Shown here: positions 15,940 through 26,281 of the stretch, in pieces
Position numbering within the stretch: the stretch's first letter is position 1
How the letters are laid out: each line of letters starts with the position of its first letter
Notes under the pieces: model-generated
What the model was told of the DNA's origin: nothing
What the model saw: the letters and a program-made list of their open reading frames with translations, nothing else
The model's database searches: none
Program-made: the position numbers and the translations under genes
DNA from: Rhodothermus sp.
GTDB taxonomy: Bacteria; Bacteroidota; Rhodothermia; Rhodothermales; Rhodothermaceae
Assembly: GCA_026989375.1 (NCBI GenBank)
Contig: JALSJJ010000007.1
Coordinates: forward strand, 1 to 34,005
Direction of reading: 5' to 3'
DNA: 34,005 nt

Positions 15940-17054
15940 TCCAACCGGCGTAAGGTACGGGGGTAGTCGCTGAGCGTCTCGGCGCCCGTCTCGGTGATCA
16001 GCACGTCGTCTTCGATGCGGGCACCGCCGCGTCCGGTCAGGTAAATGCCGGGTTCGATCGTGAACAGCATGCCCGGTGCCAGGGGTTCGGTGTTGTCACC
16101 CCGGATATATGGAGGCTCGTGGATTTCCAGGCCGAGCCCGTGACCGGTGCGATGGATGAAGTAGGGGCCATAGCCGGCCTGCTCAATTACCTGCCGGGCG
16201 GTCTGGTCAACTTCGCCGGCCGGCACGCCTGGTCCGGCTTTGGCACGAGCTGCTTCGTTGGCTTCGAGAACGATCTGCGTGATGCGCAACAGCTCGTCGT
16301 CCGGGATGCCAAAAGTAAACATGCGTGTCAGGTCGGCGCAGTAGCCTTCGACCCGAGCCCCCCAGTCGATCAGAATAAGGGTTGGCGGCGTAAGCGGGCG
16401 ATCGCCGGGCACGGCGTGCGGATTGGCACTTTCCGGGCCGAATGCGACGATAGGCGCAAAGGGGAGTTCAGGGTCGCTGCCGGCCCGCAGCAGTTGTAAC
16501 GTGAGCTCGGCCGCTACTTCGCGTTCAGTGATGCCCGGACGAATTGCCGGAAGGGTAGCTTCGAGTGCCTGCCACGCTACTTCCAGGGCGCGTCGCGTGG
16601 CGGCGATCTCAGCCAGATCCTTCTGGCTGCGCAGGCGCCTGATCAAGGGTTCGGCCGAAGTTAGCTGCAGCTCCGGAGCAGCCGATTCCAACAGTTGCAG
16701 CTCCAGAAAGCGAAACCACTGGGGCTCTACGCCAATGCGTGCCCGGCGGAGTCCGCAGAAATGCAGCGCGTGGGCAAACGTCCCGGGCCAGGTGTTCGGA
16801 TTTTCTCCGTAAGGAAAGGCTTCGAGCGTCACCGGCAGGGATTCCAGTTTGCCGCTCTCCAGCTCAGGGAGCACCAGAGCGGGTTTGCCCGAGGCCGGAA
16901 AGATCCCGACTACTGGACGTTCCGACAGGTGCACTTCGAGGCCCGTCAGATACGTCAGGGTAGGACTGGCATTCAGCACCACCGCTTCCAGGTCGGTGGT
17001 CTGCAGTAGATCTTGCAGACGTTGCAGGCGTTTCGTACAGGGCGTCTGGCTCAT
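15936..17054 (-). CDS. M24-family Xaa-Pro aminopeptidase-like metallopeptidase
   Basis: A 372-residue cytoplasmic pita-bread-fold peptidase. The two-metal site is complete: D230 (IDWGA), D241 (CADLTRMF), H305 (HRTGHGLGLEIHE), E334 (TIEPGIY) and E348 (ARIEDDV). The N-terminal creatinase-like domain spans about 1-135 and the catalytic domain about 145-370. The enzyme probably removes an N-terminal residue before proline (PepQ/PepP type); prolidase activity on dipeptides cannot be excluded. The ATG at 17052-17054 fits the start of the creatinase-like domain, and a TAnnTTTG element lies 34 nt upstream. It faces the RuBisCO-like gene, sharing CTAA at the stops. Confidence 0.92.
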   Translation of the reverse strand: MSQTPCTKRLQRLQDLLQTTDLEAVVLNASPTLTYLTGLEVHLSERPVVGIFPASGKPALVLPELESGKLESLPVTLEAFPYGENPNTWPGTFAHALHFCGLRRARIGVEPQWFRFLELQLLESAAPELQLTSAEPLIRRLRSQKDLAEIAATRRALEVAWQALEATLPAIRPGITEREVAAELTLQLLRAGSDPELPFAPIVAFGPESANPHAVPGDRPLTPPTLILIDWGARVEGYCADLTRMFTFGIPDDELLRITQIVLEANEAARAKAGPGVPAGEVDQTARQVIEQAGYGPYFIHRTGHGLGLEIHEPPYIRGDNTEPLAPGMLFTIEPGIYLTGRGGARIEDDVLITETGAETLSDYPRTLRRLD

Positions 17055-17088
17055 GGCTCCGGGGTTCGTTTTGAAACAAGTAACCGGA

Positions 17089-17096
17089 CAAAAATA
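17089..17096 (-). promoter_or_regulatory. TAnnTTTG-type -7 element upstream of the M24 peptidase
   Basis: On the minus strand the sequence reads TATTTTTG, matching the Bacteroidota -7 consensus, 34 nt upstream of the M24 ATG. No clear -33 TTTG box is present at the expected distance. Confidence 0.35.
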
Positions 17097-17155
17097 ACGT
17101 TGGGCCGGATAAAAACGGGTGGTCCAGAGCTTGCCGGAATAGCTTTCAGCAACCT

Positions 17156-17188
17156 TTTACAGGGATTCACGAACTCCAGGTATGTTTG
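17156..17188 (+). promoter_or_regulatory. Probable promoter of the haem operon
   Basis: TATGTTTG at 17181-17188 fits TAnnTTTG, and a TTTACA box lies 19 nt before it (17156-17161). It could therefore be read either as a Bacteroidota-type -7 element or as a weak sigma-70 pair with long spacing. It ends 46 nt before the hemA ATG, in the 180-bp divergent gap with the M24 peptidase gene. Confidence 0.4.
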
Positions 17189-17234
17189 TCCGTATTTTTA
17201 GGACTCAAAGAGGAGAAATTGGGCGCAGGGTAAC

Positions 17235-18617
17235 ATGCAGGGGTTCCACGCGCTGGGTTTGAACCACGAGACGGCCTCAGTGCATGTACGCGAAGCGTTT
17301 GCGCTGGACCGAGCAGCCAAGCAGCGGCTTTATGCCGCCTGGCGGGTAGCGCGAAGTGGTGAGCTGATGCTGGTCTCGACCTGCAATCGGACAGAAGCCT
17401 ATCTGTATGGCACCGAGGAAGACGTCGCGACGGTGCGCTCCCTGTTGAGCCAGCATGCATGTCGTCCATGGCCTGCGAAGGAAAGCTTTCATTTTCAGGA
17501 TGAAGCTGCCCTGCGCCATGTGCTGGAGGTAACCTGTGGATTGCGTTCGCAGGTGCTGGGGGATGCCCAGATTTTTAGCCAGATCAAGGAAGACTATCGA
17601 CTGGCGGTTGAGGCGGGCAGTGTGAGCACCGTCATGCACCGGCTGCTGCACAGCGCCTTTCGAGCGGCCAAGCGCGTAGCGGCCGAGACGGACCTGCATC
17701 AGGGGACCACGTCGGTGGCCGGCGTTGCCGTCCAGGCTGCCCGTCGCTACTTCGCCCGACGTGGGCATCCGGATCTGGAAGGTGTGCGTGTGCTGGTAGT
17801 CGGTGCCGGAGAAATGGCACGACTGGCTATAGAGGCGCTTCGTACGCTGGCGCCTTCTGTGCTGATGTTGACCAACCGTACGCAACAGCGTGCCGAAGCA
17901 CTGGCTCAGCCTGGAGAGCAGGTGGTGCCGTGGGGCCAGCGGGCACAGGCGCTGGCGCATTGCGACCTGGCGATCGTGGCTACTGCTGCTTTGGATCCGG
18001 TACTGACGGCCGATATGATGCCTCCGCGCTGCCCGGACCACCCGCTGCTGCTGATTGACCTTTCCATCCCGCGCAACATTGATCCGGCCATTGATGGGCT
18101 GCCCGGCTATCAGGTGCTGGACCTGGACGCGATCAAGGCCCGTCAGGCGGCCGTAGAGGCCCGCCGTCGCCAGGCGGCCCGGCAGGCCCGCAAGATCTGC
18201 GAGGAATTGCTGCACGAGTTTGTTACCTGGTATTTCCATCAGCAGGCGTTGCAGCCGGTTATCCAGGCCATTCGAGATACGTTTGAAACCATTCGGCGTC
18301 AGGAGATTGAGCGACATCATCGACGCTTTTCGGAAGTGGATCGGGAAGAACTGGATCGGTTGACGCGCTCGATCATGCAGAAGCTGCTGGCCATTCCCAT
18401 TGTGCGGCTTAAGAGTATTGATCCGGACAGCATCGACTTTGTCCGGGGCATTCAATTGCTGGCCCAGCTCTTCAGTCGCCCCAGCTGCGAAGAGGCCTTG
18501 GCCGTTCAGCTCCCCGAGCCATCGGTATTGCTGGAGCGGTTGCGGGCGCAGGGACCCTGTCCGTTTGTTGAGCGATCAAGTGCCTCTCCGGAACGTTCTA
18601 CCACGGATCATGCCTGA
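17235..18617 (+). CDS. hemA: Glutamyl-tRNA reductase
   Basis: A 460-residue NADPH-dependent enzyme that reduces glutamyl-tRNA(Glu) to glutamate-1-semialdehyde, the first step of the C5 haem pathway. The catalytic cysteine is C50 in LVSTCNRTEAY, at the standard position. The conserved GLRSQVLGDAQI (102-113) corresponds to the family's GLxSxVLGExQI, with H95 nearby. The nucleotide site is VLVVGAGEMARLA (GAGEMA 190-195), and the C-terminal helical dimerisation domain follows from about 330. The ATG at 17235 gives the canonical N terminus, with AGG 6 nt upstream; the stronger AGGAG at 17211 is too far to drive it. hemC starts inside its last codons (8-bp overlap), showing translational coupling. 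Confidence 0.97.
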   Translation: MQGFHALGLNHETASVHVREAFALDRAAKQRLYAAWRVARSGELMLVSTCNRTEAYLYGTEEDVATVRSLLSQHACRPWPAKESFHFQDEAALRHVLEVTCGLRSQVLGDAQIFSQIKEDYRLAVEAGSVSTVMHRLLHSAFRAAKRVAAETDLHQGTTSVAGVAVQAARRYFARRGHPDLEGVRVLVVGAGEMARLAIEALRTLAPSVLMLTNRTQQRAEALAQPGEQVVPWGQRAQALAHCDLAIVATAALDPVLTADMMPPRCPDHPLLLIDLSIPRNIDPAIDGLPGYQVLDLDAIKARQAAVEARRRQAARQARKICEELLHEFVTWYFHQQALQPVIQAIRDTFETIRRQEIERHHRRFSEVDREELDRLTRSIMQKLLAIPIVRLKSIDPDSIDFVRGIQLLAQLFSRPSCEEALAVQLPEPSVLLERLRAQGPCPFVERSSASPERSTTDHA

Positions 18618-19563
18618 GCCTACGCTGATTCTTGGCACGCGGGGGAGTGCACTGGCGCTGCAGCAGGCTACTCTGATACGTTCTTTTCTGGAGGCCCGTG
18701 GGGTGTCGGTGCGGGTGGAGGTGATCCGTACGACCGGCGATCACATCCAGGATGTACCGCTGGCGAAAATCGGGGGGAAAGGGTTATTCACCAGAGAGCT
18801 GGATCAGGCGTTGCTGGCGGGACGCATTGACCTGGCGGTTCATTCGCTGAAGGATCTGCCTACCGAAATGCCCGAAGGGCTGGTGATCGCTGCCGTTCCG
18901 GAGCGCGTCGCTCCCTGGGATGTCTTTGTGGCGCATCCAGATTTTTCGGGCCGGTTAGAAGCCCTGCCGCAAGGGGCTGTTGTCGCCACGTCATCGTTGC
19001 GCCGCCAGGCGCAGCTGCGGGCCTGGCGGCCGGATCTGCAGGTGGTGCCGGTGCGTGGTAACGTTGATACGCGCTTGCGCAAGCTGGAGACGGAAGGGTG
19101 GCATGGGCTGATTCTGGCCGAAGCCGGGCTGGTCCGTCTGGGCTTGCAAGAGCGTGTGCGCCAACGTATTGCACCCGAGATTGTGTTACCGGCGGTCGGG
19201 CAGGGGGCGCTGGGGGTGGTCTGTGCCGAGGCCAATCGGCAGGTGCATCGGCTGCTGCAGACGCTGCATCATGCGCCTACAGCGGCTGCTGTGCGGGCCG
19301 AGCGAGCGTTTCTGCATGCGTTGCAGGGAGGATGCCAGGTACCTGTGGCCGCACTGGGCATGGTAGAGGCCGATGGGACGCTGGTGTTGCGCGGCCGGGT
19401 GGTGTCGCTCGATGGTCAACGGCTGGTAGAGGACGTAGAGCAGGGGGATATGGCGGCGCCGGAGGCCGTCGGGGAGGCCCTGGCGTCCAGATTGCTGGAC
19501 CGAGGGGCGCGCGCCATTCTGGAGGAAATACGTGGAGCGTTTCAGTCGGACGCTTCCGCATAG
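18610..19563 (+). CDS. hemC: Hydroxymethylbilane synthase (porphobilinogen deaminase)
   Basis: A 317-residue cytosolic enzyme that joins four porphobilinogen units into hydroxymethylbilane. Visible hallmarks are GTRGSALALQQA (9-20), GGKGLFTREL (55-64), HSLKDLPT with catalytic D82, ATSSLRRQAQL, VRGNVDTRLRKL (148-159), and the dipyrromethane cofactor cysteine C242 in LQGGCQVPVAALG. Its length matches the family (about 310). The ATG at 18610 overlaps the hemA stop by 8 bp and directly precedes the conserved N terminus; the frame extends upstream but that part is the shadow of hemA. hemD follows after 15 bp. Confidence 0.97.
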   Translation: MPEPTLILGTRGSALALQQATLIRSFLEARGVSVRVEVIRTTGDHIQDVPLAKIGGKGLFTRELDQALLAGRIDLAVHSLKDLPTEMPEGLVIAAVPERVAPWDVFVAHPDFSGRLEALPQGAVVATSSLRRQAQLRAWRPDLQVVPVRGNVDTRLRKLETEGWHGLILAEAGLVRLGLQERVRQRIAPEIVLPAVGQGALGVVCAEANRQVHRLLQTLHHAPTAAAVRAERAFLHALQGGCQVPVAALGMVEADGTLVLRGRVVSLDGQRLVEDVEQGDMAAPEAVGEALASRLLDRGARAILEEIRGAFQSDASA

Positions 19564-19578
19564 AACAGGCTGGAGCGC

Positions 19579-20298
19579 ATGGCCGGACATGTGGTTTATC
19601 TGTTGCGGGTCGAAGCTACCGCTTCGGATCCTTTTCTTGAGCAATTGCAGGCGGCCGGTTATCGGCCGTTTGTGCTGCCGGTGCTGGCTGTAGACTGGGT
19701 GAACACGGAATCCCTGCGTGCAGCGCTGGCCTGTCCTGAAGCCTATAGCGGTCTGATCTTCACCAGCCCACGGGCTGTAGAAGCCGTTCGTCGGCTGGGA
19801 ATACCGCTGGAAGCGTGGAAGGAACATTCGGTGTACGTGGTTGGACCGCGCACCGCGGAGGCCGTTCGGGAGATTGGCTGGGAGCCCCGGGGAGAAGCAG
19901 CAGGTTCTGGCAGTGAACTGGCCCGTCGGATACAGCAAGTGCCCCGTCCGACCCATCCCTTACTGTTTCTGTGTGGGGCGCGGCGACGGGAAGAACTGCC
20001 GTCGCTGTTGCGCGCAGCAGGCTTTCCGCTGGAGGAGCTGGTCGTCTATGCAACCAGGCCGCTGGTGCCTGCATTGCCTGCGGAAGCGCCGGTGCCCGAC
20101 TGGGTCGTATTTTTCAGTCCGTCCGGACTGCAGGCGGCGCGCCGTCTGCCGTTGGTCTGGGAGCAGGTGCACGTGGCAGCCATTGGCCCCACGACGGCCG
20201 CTGCATTGCAGCAGGAAGGGCTGCGGGTGGCTGCCGTTGCCCGGACCCCAACGCCGGAAGGATTACTGGTGGCTATGCAGGAGGTAGATCGAACGTAG
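19579..20298 (+). CDS. hemD: Uroporphyrinogen-III synthase
   Basis: A 239-residue enzyme that closes hydroxymethylbilane with inversion of ring D to give uroporphyrinogen III. The family is weakly conserved but its landmarks are present: [13 protein letters not shown] (about 58-70), [12 protein letters not shown] (86-97), [29 protein letters not shown], the second-domain [10 protein letters not shown], and the closing PTPEGLL. Two alternating alpha/beta domains fit the known bilobed fold. The ATG at 19579 has GGAG 3-4 nt upstream and lies 15 bp after hemC, and the operon position strongly supports the call. Confidence 0.92.
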   Translation: MAGHVVYLLRVEATASDPFLEQLQAAGYRPFVLPVLAVDWVNTESLRAALACPEAYSGLIFTSPRAVEAVRRLGIPLEAWKEHSVYVVGPRTAEAVREIGWEPRGEAAGSGSELARRIQQVPRPTHPLLFLCGARRREELPSLLRAAGFPLEELVVYATRPLVPALPAEAPVPDWVVFFSPSGLQAARRLPLVWEQVHVAAIGPTTAAALQQEGLRVAAVARTPTPEGLLVAMQEVDRT

Positions 20299-20300
20299 CC

Positions 20301-20726
20301 ATGTGGATTCAGCGCGAAATCACGCTGCAACCGCGTCCGCGCGGTTTTCATCTGATTACCGATGAGGTGCTGGCGCAGTTGCCGGAGTTGCGCACAGTGC
20401 GCGTGGGATTACTCCATGTGTTTCTCCAGCATACTTCGGCAAGTCTGACACTCAACGAGAATGCCAGCCCGGAAGTGCGGGCCGACTTTGAGCGATACTT
20501 CAGCCGGGCCGTTCCTGATGGGGCGCCTTATTTTTCGCATACGCTGGAAGGCCCTGACGATATGCCGGCCCATATCAAGGCCTCACTGCTGGGAAGCAGC
20601 CTGCTGCTGCCTGTATGCAATGGACAACTGGCGCTGGGTACCTGGCAGGGCATTTATCTTTGCGAGCACCGCAACCGCGGTGGGGCCCGCCGTCTGATAT
20701 TGACGCTCTGGGGAGAGGGCGCGTAA
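20301..20726 (+). CDS. yjbQ: YjbQ/UPF0047 family protein (secondary thiamine-phosphate synthase)
   Basis: A 141-residue small beta-rich protein of the YjbQ (UPF0047) family. Motifs are [16 protein letters not shown] (39-54), [16 protein letters not shown] (83-98) and [13 protein letters not shown] (112-124), the last holding the conserved histidine that helps bind metal. Members have a weak thiamine-phosphate synthase side activity; the true role is unclear. The ATG lies 2 bp after the hemD stop, so it is the last gene of the haem operon. The frame is open further upstream inside hemD, but the conserved family N terminus begins at this ATG. Confidence 0.92.
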   Translation: MWIQREITLQPRPRGFHLITDEVLAQLPELRTVRVGLLHVFLQHTSASLTLNENASPEVRADFERYFSRAVPDGAPYFSHTLEGPDDMPAHIKASLLGSSLLLPVCNGQLALGTWQGIYLCEHRNRGGARRLILTLWGEGA

Positions 20727-20745
20727 CGCGCACGTTCGGATTGCT

Positions 20746-20765
20746 CAAAAGAGGGCTGCGCCTCT
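20746..20765 (-). terminator. Weak intrinsic terminator between yjbQ and glgB
   Basis: Read on the minus strand, AGAGG and CCTCT form a 5-bp stem around a 6-nt loop followed by TTTTG, starting at the glgB stop codon. On the plus strand the same hairpin lacks a good T tract. It probably helps to end glgB transcription in the 38-bp convergent gap; the stem is short, so the call is tentative. Confidence 0.4.
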
Positions 20766-22630
20766 CATTCGTGCACCGGCTCCAGAATGAGGGCAGCCAG
20801 GGGAGGAAGCGTCAGTTCCAGGTGGAAGGGACGGCCATGCCAGGATTCGGGCACGGCTTCGACGCGGCCCAGGTTGCCCATACCGCTGCCCCCGTAAGCC
20901 GTTGCGTCGCTGTTCAGCACTTCGCGCCAGGGGCCGCCTACAGGAACGCCCACGCGGTAATGCTCGCGGGGAACGGGCGTAAAGTTCAGCACGAACAGGA
21001 GCATGCGACCGGCATTTTTGCGCAGGTAGCAGATAACACTCTGGTCACGATCGTTGAAGTCGATCCACTCGAACCCTTCTGGTCCATCGTGCCACAGGGC
21101 CGGGTTGGTGCGGTACAGATGGTTTAGATCGCGTACCCAGGACTGAATCCCACGATGATAGGATTGCTCCAGTAGATGCCATTCAAGCTGGGTATCGTGA
21201 TTCCATTCGTGGTGCTGGCCGAACTCGCCGCCCATGAACAGCAGTTTTTTGCCTGGATGACCCCACATGTGACCGAAGAGCAGCCGCAGGTTAGCTGCCT
21301 TCTGCCAGTCATCGCCAGGCATCTTGCCCCAGAGAGAGCCTTTGCCATGCACTACCTCGTCATGTGAGAGAGGCAGGACGTAGTGCTCCGAGAAGGCATA
21401 CCACAGGGAAAAGGTCAGCTCGTCGTGATGAAATTTACGGTAGAGAGGATCACGACGCATGTAGTTCAGCGTGTCGTGCATCCATCCCATGTTCCACTTA
21501 TAAAGAAAGCCGAGACCGTTGTTGTAGGTAGGAGCGGATACGCCGGGCCAGGCCGTCGATTCTTCGGCGATCGTCATGGCCTCGGGGACGTGCAGGTAAA
21601 TCGTTTCGTTGCACTTTTTGATAAAGTCGATGGCTTCCAGGTTTTCACGGCCCCCAAAGATGTTAGGCGTCCACTCTTTGCGGGAGTAGTCGCGATAGAG
21701 CATAGAGGCTACGGCATCGACACGCAGCCCGTCCACGTGGTAATAGTCGAGCCAGAACAGCGCATTGGAGATCAGGAAGTTGCGTACGCCGGGCTTGTTG
21801 TAATCGAACACGTAGGTACCCCAGTCAGGGTGGTGGCGCATTCTGGGATCATCGTATTCGAACAGGGTGGTGCCGTCGAAGAAGACCAGTCCCTGCGGAT
21901 CGGCGGCAAAGTGGCTGGGGACCCAGTCGAAAATGACACCGATGCCACGCTGGTGCAGGTAGTCGATCAAATACATGAGGTCCTGCGGCGAGCCGTAGCG
22001 AAAAGTGGGCGCATAATAGCCGACCACCTGGTAACCCCAGGATCCGTAATACGGGTGTTCCATGATGGGAAGCAGTTCGACGTGTGTAAAGCCCATCTCC
22101 TGCACGTAGTCGGCCAGCGGTTTGGCTATCTCGCGATAGGAAAACGATTCGCCGGGTTGCTTATGGCGCCAGGAACCCAGATGTAGTTCATAAATGGAGA
22201 CGGGCTCATAGAGGCTGGCCGGGCCTTTTCGGCGCTGCATCCACGCTTCATCGTGCCAGGTGTAGTCAAGACGGGTAATGATTGAAGCGAGACCTTCGAT
22301 GGGACTGCCGGTGGGGGGTTCCATGGCAAAGGCGTAGGGATCTGTTTTATCAGCCTGATAGAAGCCGTGACGGATACGGTATTTATAGGCATCGCCCGGG
22401 CGCGCCCCGGGTACGTAGCCAGCCCATAGCTCCTCCCCGTAGCGCTCCAGAGGGTGCGCTTCAGGATTCCAGTTATTGAACGCACCGAGCACTGAGACGG
22501 CATCGGCGTGGGGAGCCCAGACACAGAACCAGGTGCCTTCGTCGTCCGGATGGGCGCCCAGCTTACGATAGCTGTCGTAGAAAGTGCCGTTTTCCCAGCG
22601 TTGGATCTCGTCTTCGGTTAGCCAGCTCAT
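20765..22630 (-). CDS. glgB: 1,4-alpha-glucan branching enzyme (GH13)
   Basis: A 621-residue glycogen branching enzyme that cuts an alpha-1,4 chain and rejoins it as an alpha-1,6 branch. It has a CBM48 domain (about 25-110), a GH13 barrel (about 140-500) and a C-terminal beta domain. Catalytic residues are D305 (nucleophile, GLRVDAVAS), E356 (acid/base, TIAEEST) and D424 (LSHDEVVHG). It lacks the extra N-terminal domain of the E. coli enzyme (about 728 residues). From memory, the well-studied thermostable enzyme of Rhodothermus obamensis has the same length of 621, and this is the best species clue. I chose the ATG at 22628-22630; a TTG two codons upstream is less likely. Confidence 0.97.
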   Translation of the reverse strand: MSWLTEDEIQRWENGTFYDSYRKLGAHPDDEGTWFCVWAPHADAVSVLGAFNNWNPEAHPLERYGEELWAGYVPGARPGDAYKYRIRHGFYQADKTDPYAFAMEPPTGSPIEGLASIITRLDYTWHDEAWMQRRKGPASLYEPVSIYELHLGSWRHKQPGESFSYREIAKPLADYVQEMGFTHVELLPIMEHPYYGSWGYQVVGYYAPTFRYGSPQDLMYLIDYLHQRGIGVIFDWVPSHFAADPQGLVFFDGTTLFEYDDPRMRHHPDWGTYVFDYNKPGVRNFLISNALFWLDYYHVDGLRVDAVASMLYRDYSRKEWTPNIFGGRENLEAIDFIKKCNETIYLHVPEAMTIAEESTAWPGVSAPTYNNGLGFLYKWNMGWMHDTLNYMRRDPLYRKFHHDELTFSLWYAFSEHYVLPLSHDEVVHGKGSLWGKMPGDDWQKAANLRLLFGHMWGHPGKKLLFMGGEFGQHHEWNHDTQLEWHLLEQSYHRGIQSWVRDLNHLYRTNPALWHDGPEGFEWIDFNDRDQSVICYLRKNAGRMLLFVLNFTPVPREHYRVGVPVGGPWREVLNSDATAYGGSGMGNLGRVEAVPESWHGRPFHLELTLPPLAALILEPVHE

Positions 22631-22718
22631 GGACAAAACTGCAGAATTTCGGTCTTTGGTTTATCGAGCGCGCACCGTATTTTAGGCGCCTACCATAAGG
22701 CGGCTCAAAAGATACGAC

Positions 22719-22904
22719 AAGCAGTGCAGGAAAGGAGGCCTGTTGCTTCTGAGTCTGGACGAAAAGCGGGTGGGTCGATGCGTCCGAGACGTTATAGCCA
22801 GCAACCCGCAGGCGTCAATCGAGGGAGCGGCAGGCGGAGGTAAGGCCTGGAGGAAGTACGTACGTTGTCGTAAAAAATGCGATAGGGTACGGAGAGTGTC
22901 CTAA
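22719..22904 (+). promoter_or_regulatory. Structured segment in the glgB-glgX divergent region
   Basis: The 323-bp gap between the divergent glgB and glgX start codons holds a dense set of inverted repeats. AAGCA/TGCTT with CAGG/CCTG form a hairpin (22719-22748) whose loop shows AAAGGAGG. GTCTGGACG (22753-22761) pairs with CGTCCgAGAC (22781-22790, one bulged base). GTTGCT (22742-22747) can pair with AGCAAC (22800-22805), which excludes the first hairpin. GCGGGT in the loop (22766-22771) can pair with ACCCGC (22804-22809), giving a pseudoknot. CAGGC/GCCTG (22831-22849) makes a second hairpin with GGAGG in its loop. This could be an untranslated leader of glgX with alternative folds. I do not match it to a known riboswitch. 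Outside it, the gap shows no clear promoter. Confidence 0.35.
22743..22904 (+). CDS. Possible 53-residue leader peptide upstream of glgX
   Basis: A TTG-started frame with AAGGAGG 4 nt upstream runs to TAA at 22902-22904 and ends 49 bp before the glgX ATG. The peptide begins [12 protein letters not shown] and has a basic tail containing [16 protein letters not shown]. It overlaps the inverted repeats described for this gap, so its codons may simply be part of a structured RNA. No family is recognised. It is listed because the ribosome binding site is better than that of glgX itself. Confidence 0.15.
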   Translation: MLLSLDEKRVGRCVRDVIASNPQASIEGAAGGGKAWRKYVRCRKKCDRVRRVS

Positions 22905-22953
22905 GCGGTGTGTCTTTTGTGGTAACCTACCGTCGGTTCACAACGTGCAGAAT

Positions 22954-25116
<2,163 letters not shown>

Positions 25117-25136
25117 CGGAACTCAGCCTCTTTCGA

Positions 25137-25718
25137 ATGCTTTCCAGAGGCATCAGCATTGTGAAACACAAACTGTTTGTCTGGGTGGTGAACCGTTTGC
25201 CCGTCCTTTTCGGTCTGATATGGCTTCTGGCAGGATGCGCGGCGACGCGCAGCGTGCAGGAACAGCAAGGGCCAGCTCCGGAGGAAGCGCCGGTTGACTG
25301 GGCTGCTTATGAAGATTTCGAGCCAGCCCGCTATCCGGATCCGCCCCCGCCGCCGCCTGTGGTGCAGCACGATGTGCCTGCCGAGCTGATGGAGGGACGG
25401 GCCGGTGCTTCGGCGATGCGAACGGTGGAGGGTTATCGGGTCCAGATTTTTCTCACCGAGAGTAAGGCAACGGCCGATAGCATCTATGCGGCGGCAGTAG
25501 TCTGGTGGCACCGGATGGCGGCGCAGGGAGCGCTGGAGGGGATTCCCGGTGCCTATGCCGATCCTCCACCGGTCTATATTGTTTACCGCGCGCCTTACTA
25601 CCGCATACGGCTGGGAAATTTCCGGACGCGTGCCGAAGCGGAGCGCCTGCGAGCGCTGGCCGCACGTCATTTCGAAGGGGCGTTTATTACTTCAGATCAG
25701 GTGATTGTTAGCCAGTAG
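25137..25718 (+). CDS. SPOR-domain lipoprotein
   Basis: A 193-residue lipoprotein. The signal ends in WLLAGC with C34 as the probable lipidated cysteine. A proline-rich linker (PDPPPPPPVV, about 67-76) leads to a SPOR domain at about 98-190, recognisable from VEGYRVQIFLTESKATAD and later YYRIRLGNFRTRAEAERL. SPOR domains bind denuded glycan strands of septal peptidoglycan. The protein would therefore sit in the cell envelope, possibly helping division. It lies 20 bp downstream of glgX and may be co-transcribed without a shared function. The domain is shorter in its middle than the E. coli example. The start at 25137 allows a complete signal. Confidence 0.85.
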   Translation: MLSRGISIVKHKLFVWVVNRLPVLFGLIWLLAGCAATRSVQEQQGPAPEEAPVDWAAYEDFEPARYPDPPPPPPVVQHDVPAELMEGRAGASAMRTVEGYRVQIFLTESKATADSIYAAAVVWWHRMAAQGALEGIPGAYADPPPVYIVYRAPYYRIRLGNFRTRAEAERLRALAARHFEGAFITSDQVIVSQ

Positions 25719-25722
25719 TCCC

Positions 25723-26196
25723 TCAGAGGCGCACATACGGGCCGATAATTGGGTGCCGACGGAGTTGTTGGGCTTCTTCAGGCGTGGGGCGCGTCGGGCG
25801 ATCCCGGTCCACAGCTACCATGCACAGAAAGCCGAGCGTTTCATTTTTATCGGCCTGAAATTGATGCCAGGTCCAGGCCGGGATATGAATCAGGTCGAAG
25901 GGGGCTATTTCGAAAATTTGCTCTCCCACGATAGCACGTCCCCGGCCGCGCAGAATCAGGACGGCGTGCACATGGGCGTGTCGTTCGAAGGTAGAGTAGC
26001 CGCCCGGTGCCACTTCAAAGTAGCGCAGTTCGGCCGGAAGGCCGCTTTCAGGACCGAACAGCACCTGGCGAGTAATGTCGCGGAAATGTGTTCCTTCCGG
26101 CTTGTATTGCTTGAGCGGAACGGTTTCCCAGCGAAAGCCCTCGACGGTTGGTTGAAAGCGCCGGAAAGTGGCCAGCAGCGTCTGAACGGATGCCAT
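25723..26196 (-). CDS. Single-domain cupin protein
   Basis: A 157-residue cupin_2-type beta-barrel protein. The first cupin motif is GYSTFERHAHVHAVLILRGRG (about 66-86), with H73, H75 and H77 as potential metal ligands and E71 nearby. The second is IHIPAWTWHQF (about 104-113), with H111. The protein probably binds a divalent metal; the reaction is unknown, and cupins range from isomerases and dioxygenases to ligand-binding proteins. I chose the ATG at 26194-26196 because the longer frame (to 26295) adds 33 residues that look non-coding and overlap the divergent gene. The stop is 4 bp from the convergent SPOR lipoprotein gene. Confidence 0.85.
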   Translation of the reverse strand: MASVQTLLATFRRFQPTVEGFRWETVPLKQYKPEGTHFRDITRQVLFGPESGLPAELRYFEVAPGGYSTFERHAHVHAVLILRGRGRAIVGEQIFEIAPFDLIHIPAWTWHQFQADKNETLGFLCMVAVDRDRPTRPTPEEAQQLRRHPIIGPYVRL

Positions 26197-26281
26197 GACC
26201 GTTTTGGGGATTGAAGAATGTCGGCCAGCGGACGATACAGTCGGGGAGCCTGTGTAGTTCCAGGGCTTTCGTTTCTTCAGA

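Noticed and set aside
17277-18455. Minus-strand open frame (392 codons) opposite hemA
   Set aside because: hemA has all family motifs on the plus strand. The antisense frame is a by-product of GC-rich codon bias.
21383-22186. Plus-strand open frame (267 codons) opposite glgB
   Set aside because: Antisense to the GH13 catalytic region of glgB; no recognisable protein features.
22719-22849. Two hairpins with GGA-containing loops read as CsrA/RsmA sites
   Set aside because: CsrA is generally absent from the Bacteroidota-like lineage, and GGAGG can simply be ribosome-binding sequence. Kept only as structural observation.
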